64,000 nucleotides of DNA from Saccharospirillum sp. (lineage in GTDB: Bacteria; Pseudomonadota; Gammaproteobacteria; Pseudomonadales; Natronospirillaceae): positions 1,612,001 to 1,676,000 of the forward strand of contig JAGYIL010000001.1 in assembly GCA_018402545.1 (NCBI GenBank), written 5' to 3'. Below, piece by piece: positions 60,725-64,000 of the stretch. The notes under the pieces are model-generated. The model was not told the origin of the DNA. It made no database searches and was given only the letters and a program-made list of their open reading frames with translations. Numbering within the stretch: position 1 is the first letter of the stretch; each line of letters begins with the position of its first letter. Made by a program: the position numbers and the translations under genes.

Positions 60725-61128
60725 CGGTTTGAGCTCCTGAGCAGGGGGGGTGAGTGGGGTTGCGGGCGCCAGTTTACCGCATTGTCGCCGGGCTGACTGC
60801 CCCGAAATGGGTTTTGGCACAGTGGCGGCGCGGGTGTATCCGGATTGGGCTTGTGCATATGGGTGAGTTTACACCCATCTTACGTCTGATGGTGGGTAAT
60901 AGCTGACCCAGTATCAGCCTGATGCTGCGTTGAAAGCCCCGGTTTGCCTGCTTTCGGTGCATTGGCCCGCGCTTTGCAATCGTCTTGGTGCACAGAGCCG
61001 GTGGCCGGTGAAATGCCGGTTGACTGATCGCTCGAATAAGAACGAAAACGCACTACACTGGTACCCGCCAGATGTTAACCCTAACGTTTACGTGTTAACC
61101 ACAACGACAACAACAAACTGGAGTTTCA
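60725..61128. promoter_or_regulatory. 404-base divergent region between ispE and the TRAP transporter
   Basis: No gene is credible. It contains the inverted repeat ATGGGTG-AGTTTA-CACCCAT at 60859-60878. It should hold promoters for both directions. Small frames here overlap the TRAP binding-protein start in another phase and are rejected. Confidence 0.5.
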
Positions 61129-62109
61129 ATGATGTCCAAACGTATGTTTGCCCTTGCGGCACTGTCTGCCTCTGTCATGACCGCCGGCGTTGCGATCGCC
61201 GAAGACCGTTCAGACTGGCCCTCCAACTTTACCATCGGCACTGCCAGCCAGGGCGGAACCTTCTTTGCCTACGGCACCGGCTGGGCCAACTTCGTTGCAG
61301 AAAACCTGGGTGTAAGTGGTGGTTCTGAAATTACCGGCGGCCCAATGCAGAATATGGCGCTGGTTCATACCGGTGAAGTGGCTTTTGGTCTGACCACCAT
61401 GGGCCCGGCTCGTGAATCGATGGACGGGAATAGCCCGCTCGCTCCCGGTTTGATGATGGACAACGTTTGTGCTGTCTTCCCGATGTATGAGACTCCGTTC
61501 TCGGTAACCGCCCTGTCTGATTCCGGCATTGAAAGCATCAGCGACATTCCGGCGGGTGCCCGCATTGGTTTTGGTCCGGCCGGTTCTACGTCGGATACCT
61601 ACTTCCCGGACATGCTGGAAACCCTGGGTGTCGATTTCGAACGTCGTAACGGTGGCTGGAGCGATCTGGGTACCCAGTTGCAGGATGGTCTGCTTGACGT
61701 TATCGCCTTTGCTGCTGGTATTCCGATTCCTGCTGTAAGCCAGCTGGAAGTTCAGACTGATGTAAACATCATCGAATTTACCGAAGATGAAATGAACACC
61801 ATCATCTCTGAATACCCGGTTTCCGAGTTCACCATTCCGGCCAGCACCTACACAACGCTGACTGAAGGTGCCCGCGCCGTATCCATGTGGAACTTTGCCA
61901 TCGCAGATTGCACCTTGCCAGAGAGCTTTGTGTATGAAGCGACCAAGCTGACCATGGAAAACAACGATCAGATGGTGTCTATCCACAACTCGGCCAGAAC
62001 CTCTATTCCAGAGAACTACGATAAAAACACCTTTATCCCCTGGCATCCGGGTGCAGCACGCTGGTTTAACGAAAATGGCTATACCATTGACGCGAGCCTG
62101 ATCAAGTAA
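61129..62109 (+). CDS. TAXI-family TRAP transporter solute-binding protein
   Basis: A 326-residue periplasmic protein with a signal peptide cleaved near AIAEDRS. TAXI-type features are FTIGTASQGGTFFAYGTGWA, SDIPAGARIGFGPAGSTSDT and WSDLGTQLQDGLLDVIAFAA. TAXI proteins work with a fused 4TM/12TM permease, which is the next gene. Ligands are mostly unknown; glutamate-like compounds have been suggested for some. ATG at 61129 and at 61132 are both possible. TGGAG precedes it. Confidence 0.94.
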   Translation: MMSKRMFALAALSASVMTAGVAIAEDRSDWPSNFTIGTASQGGTFFAYGTGWANFVAENLGVSGGSEITGGPMQNMALVHTGEVAFGLTTMGPARESMDGNSPLAPGLMMDNVCAVFPMYETPFSVTALSDSGIESISDIPAGARIGFGPAGSTSDTYFPDMLETLGVDFERRNGGWSDLGTQLQDGLLDVIAFAAGIPIPAVSQLEVQTDVNIIEFTEDEMNTIISEYPVSEFTIPASTYTTLTEGARAVSMWNFAIADCTLPESFVYEATKLTMENNDQMVSIHNSARTSIPENYDKNTFIPWHPGAARWFNENGYTIDASLIK

Positions 62110-62146
62110 TCATTCGGGTTTTATAAAAGCCTTTGTTCCAGAAATA

Positions 62147-62166
62147 GGGTGGCCTTTGGGCCACCC
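62147..62166 (+). terminator. Attenuator-like hairpin between TRAP binding protein and permease
   Basis: GGGTGGCC and GGCCACCC pair around a TTTG loop, followed by GTTTG rather than a full T-run. It probably lowers expression of the permease relative to the binding protein. Confidence 0.6.
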
Positions 62167-62195
62167 GTTTGCCTGTATGGGTATGGGTCAGACTT

Positions 62196-64000
62196 ATGAC
62201 AACTGAAAAAAACACCCCGGAGTCGACGGAAGTCGAGTCCATTGAAGATGTGGTCGTAGCAGAGGGGGTCGACGAGGAAATGATCGAGCCCAATCGGCGG
62301 GAATTTACCGGGCCGATGCTGTGGCTGATCATGGCTTTGTCGATACTCTATTCAGCCTTTCACCTCTACACACTGAACATTGCACCGCTGGAAACCTGGG
62401 CGTTTCGAATTCTTCACGTCTGCGGTGCCTCCATTCTTGGTTTTATCCTGTTTTCCGGTGCTCGCTTTGTCGAAAGCGAGAAAGGTGAGCAGGGCGCATC
62501 ATGGACTACCTGGGCGGGCGTAGCCTTGCTGGTGCCTGCTTTCTATATACTGGTGCAAACGGCCCTCATGCAAAATATCCTGGCTGGTGGCACCTTGCGC
62601 TTGCCGGTTGAGATGGAAACCTGGCGATTTGGCTGGCCATTGCTGGCCGTGACCGGGCTGGGCATTGTGCTGAGCTGGTTGCATCGTCGAGACCGAAGTG
62701 TGTTCTCTGTGCCGGATCTGGTATTGGTGGTATGCGCCATGTCGGTGGCCAGCTATCTGGTGATCGTCTTCAATACCCCCATTCGTATGAGTACAGGTAC
62801 GTCTTTCGCACCGGTTGGAATTTCGTTTGCCGCTGTTGCCGGCACAGCGCTGATTTTCGAGCTGACGCGTCGCGTCGCAGGCTATGCGCTGGTGGTTATT
62901 TCCCTGGTGTTCCTGGGCTATGTATTCTTTGGTCCTTACCTGCCGGGCTTTCTCGGCTACCCTGGTCTGAGCGTGCAGCGCTTCTTCAGCCAGGTATACA
63001 CCGATGCCGGTGTCCTGGGGCCGACCACGGCTGTGTCATCGACCTACATTATTTTGTTCATTATTTTTGCCGCCTTCCTGCAAGCGTCCAAAGTGGGTGA
63101 CTACTTTGTGAACTTCGCCTTTGCGATGGCCGGACGCGCCCGTGGCGGCCCCGCCAAAGTGGCCATCTTTGCCTCCGGTTTGATGGGGATGATCAACGGC
63201 ACCAGTGCCGGTAACGTGGTGTCCACTGGCTCACTGACCATTCCGCTGATGAAGAAAGTCGGCTACAACAAGACCTCAGCCGGTGCGGTTGAAGCGGCGG
63301 CGTCTACCGGTGGCCAGATCATGCCACCGATCATGGGTGCCGGTGCCTTTATCATGGCTGAAATTACCGGTATTCCCTACACGGAAATCGCGATCGCTGC
63401 CATCATTCCGGCCATTCTGTACTTTGCCTCGGTCTATTTCATGGTCGACCTGGAAGCGGCCAGAACGGGCATGCGCGGCATGCGCGATGACGAACTGCCT
63501 TCGCTGCGGCGCATGGTGCGCCAGGTGTATCTGTTTATCCCCATCATTATCCTGATCGGTGCTCTGTTTATGGGGTATTCGGTGATTCGCGCCGGTACGC
63601 TGGCGACGGTATCTGCGGCGGTAGTCAGTTGGATATCGCCCAACAAGATGGGGATAAAATCGATTCTGAAGGCGCTTGAAATTGCCGCTTACATGTCGAT
63701 TCAGATTATTGTCGTCTGTGCCTGTGCCGGTATTATTGTCGCCGTTATTTCGCTGACGGGTGTGGGCGCGCGCTTCAGTTCGCTGTTGCTGGGTGTGGCT
63801 GAAGCAAGCCAGTTGCTGGCTCTGTTCTTCGCCATGTGCATTTCCATTTTGCTGGGCATGGGTATGCCGACAACTGCGGCCTATGCCGTTGCAGCATCGG
63901 TGGTTGCACCGGGCCTGGTGCAAATGGGTATCCCGGCACTGACAGCGCACTTCTTTGTGTTCTACTTCGCAGTTGTGTCTGCCATAACGCCACCGGTAGC
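62196..64000 (+). CDS. TRAP transporter fused 4TM/12TM permease (cut by window edge)
   Basis: The frame opens at the ATG at 62196 and stays open to the window edge for more than 600 codons, so the C-terminus is missing. After an acidic cytoplasmic start (residues 1-35) come many hydrophobic helices. The DctM-like part includes FASGLMGMINGTSAGNVVST, AAASTGGQIMPPIMGAGAFI and LLGMGMPTTAAYAVAASVVA, all characteristic of TAXI-TRAP fused permeases. It couples uptake to the sodium gradient, which suits a marine organism. It lies 86 bases after the binding-protein gene. Confidence 0.93.
   Translation, partial: MTTEKNTPESTEVESIEDVVVAEGVDEEMIEPNRREFTGPMLWLIMALSILYSAFHLYTLNIAPLETWAFRILHVCGASILGFILFSGARFVESEKGEQGASWTTWAGVALLVPAFYILVQTALMQNILAGGTLRLPVEMETWRFGWPLLAVTGLGIVLSWLHRRDRSVFSVPDLVLVVCAMSVASYLVIVFNTPIRMSTGTSFAPVGISFAAVAGTALIFELTRRVAGYALVVISLVFLGYVFFGPYLPGFLGYPGLSVQRFFSQVYTDAGVLGPTTAVSSTYIILFIIFAAFLQASKVGDYFVNFAFAMAGRARGGPAKVAIFASGLMGMINGTSAGNVVSTGSLTIPLMKKVGYNKTSAGAVEAAASTGGQIMPPIMGAGAFIMAEITGIPYTEIAIAAIIPAILYFASVYFMVDLEAARTGMRGMRDDELPSLRRMVRQVYLFIPIIILIGALFMGYSVIRAGTLATVSAAVVSWISPNKMGIKSILKALEIAAYMSIQIIVVCACAGIIVAVISLTGVGARFSSLLLGVAEASQLLALFFAMCISILLGMGMPTTAAYAVAASVVAPGLVQMGIPALTAHFFVFYFAVVSAITPPV

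Overview
The window is a stretch of chromosome from a gammaproteobacterium, most likely a marine or halophilic relative of the Oceanospirillales (inference). The reasons are the ispE-prs-rplY-pth-ychF core order known from Pseudomonas and relatives, a TAXI-type TRAP transporter, several sugar, peptide and polyamine-type ABC transporters, GMC oxidoreductases and two CspA paralogues. No tRNA, rRNA, CRISPR array, transposase, integrase or phage gene was seen. The first and last genes are cut by the window edges.

Layout. 1-2.0 kb: a truncated GH94 phosphorylase gene and a divergent SMP-30/gluconolactonase gene, with a LacI-family-type operator pair between them. 2.2-4.7 kb: cspA-type gene and a GAF-GGDEF-EAL protein. 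4.7-15.4 kb: a ten-kilobase locus carrying two parallel sets of transglutaminase-like, circularly permuted ATP-grasp and alpha-E domains plus a zinc-ribbon metallopeptidase; this family set is predicted to make or modify peptides, but its product is unknown. 15.6-22.2 kb: adenine/adenosine deaminase, GMC oxidoreductase, MscS/MscK-like channel, GNAT acetyltransferase, GFA-family protein. 22.4-31.6 kb: amylosucrase, a CytR-like LacI-family regulator and a divergent sugar operon (TIM-barrel isomerase, Gfo/Idh/MocA dehydrogenase, RbsABC-type transporter). 31.9-41.5 kb: three overlapping hydrolase genes (M42, M20, DUF1028) diverging from a dipeptide-type ABC operon with a fused permease-ATPase, ending in a GntR/FCD regulator. 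41.5-48.7 kb: second GGDEF-EAL protein, ABC1-family kinase, YejK/NdpA, small basic protein, second GMC oxidoreductase, second cspA. 49.4-54.3 kb: Pot-type ABC transporter. 54.6-60.7 kb: chemotaxis receptor and the ychF-pth-rplY-prs-ispE core block. 61.1-64 kb: TAXI TRAP transporter.

The most unusual non-coding feature is a family of six intergenic palindromic elements (15.4, 21.6, 22.3, 31.7, 36.7 and 54.4 kb). Most share a conserved centre, but the long outer arms differ between copies while remaining complementary within each copy. A second, MITE-like repeat is at 51.8 kb with a partial relative at 56.2 kb that supplies the stop codon of ychF.

Regulatory logic can be read at three divergent promoters. 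Paired palindromes lie 32 bp apart at about 1.06 kb and at about 34.9 kb, and 149 bp apart at about 25.6 kb. Each is next to, or in the same locus as, genes for uptake or breakdown of a specific compound.
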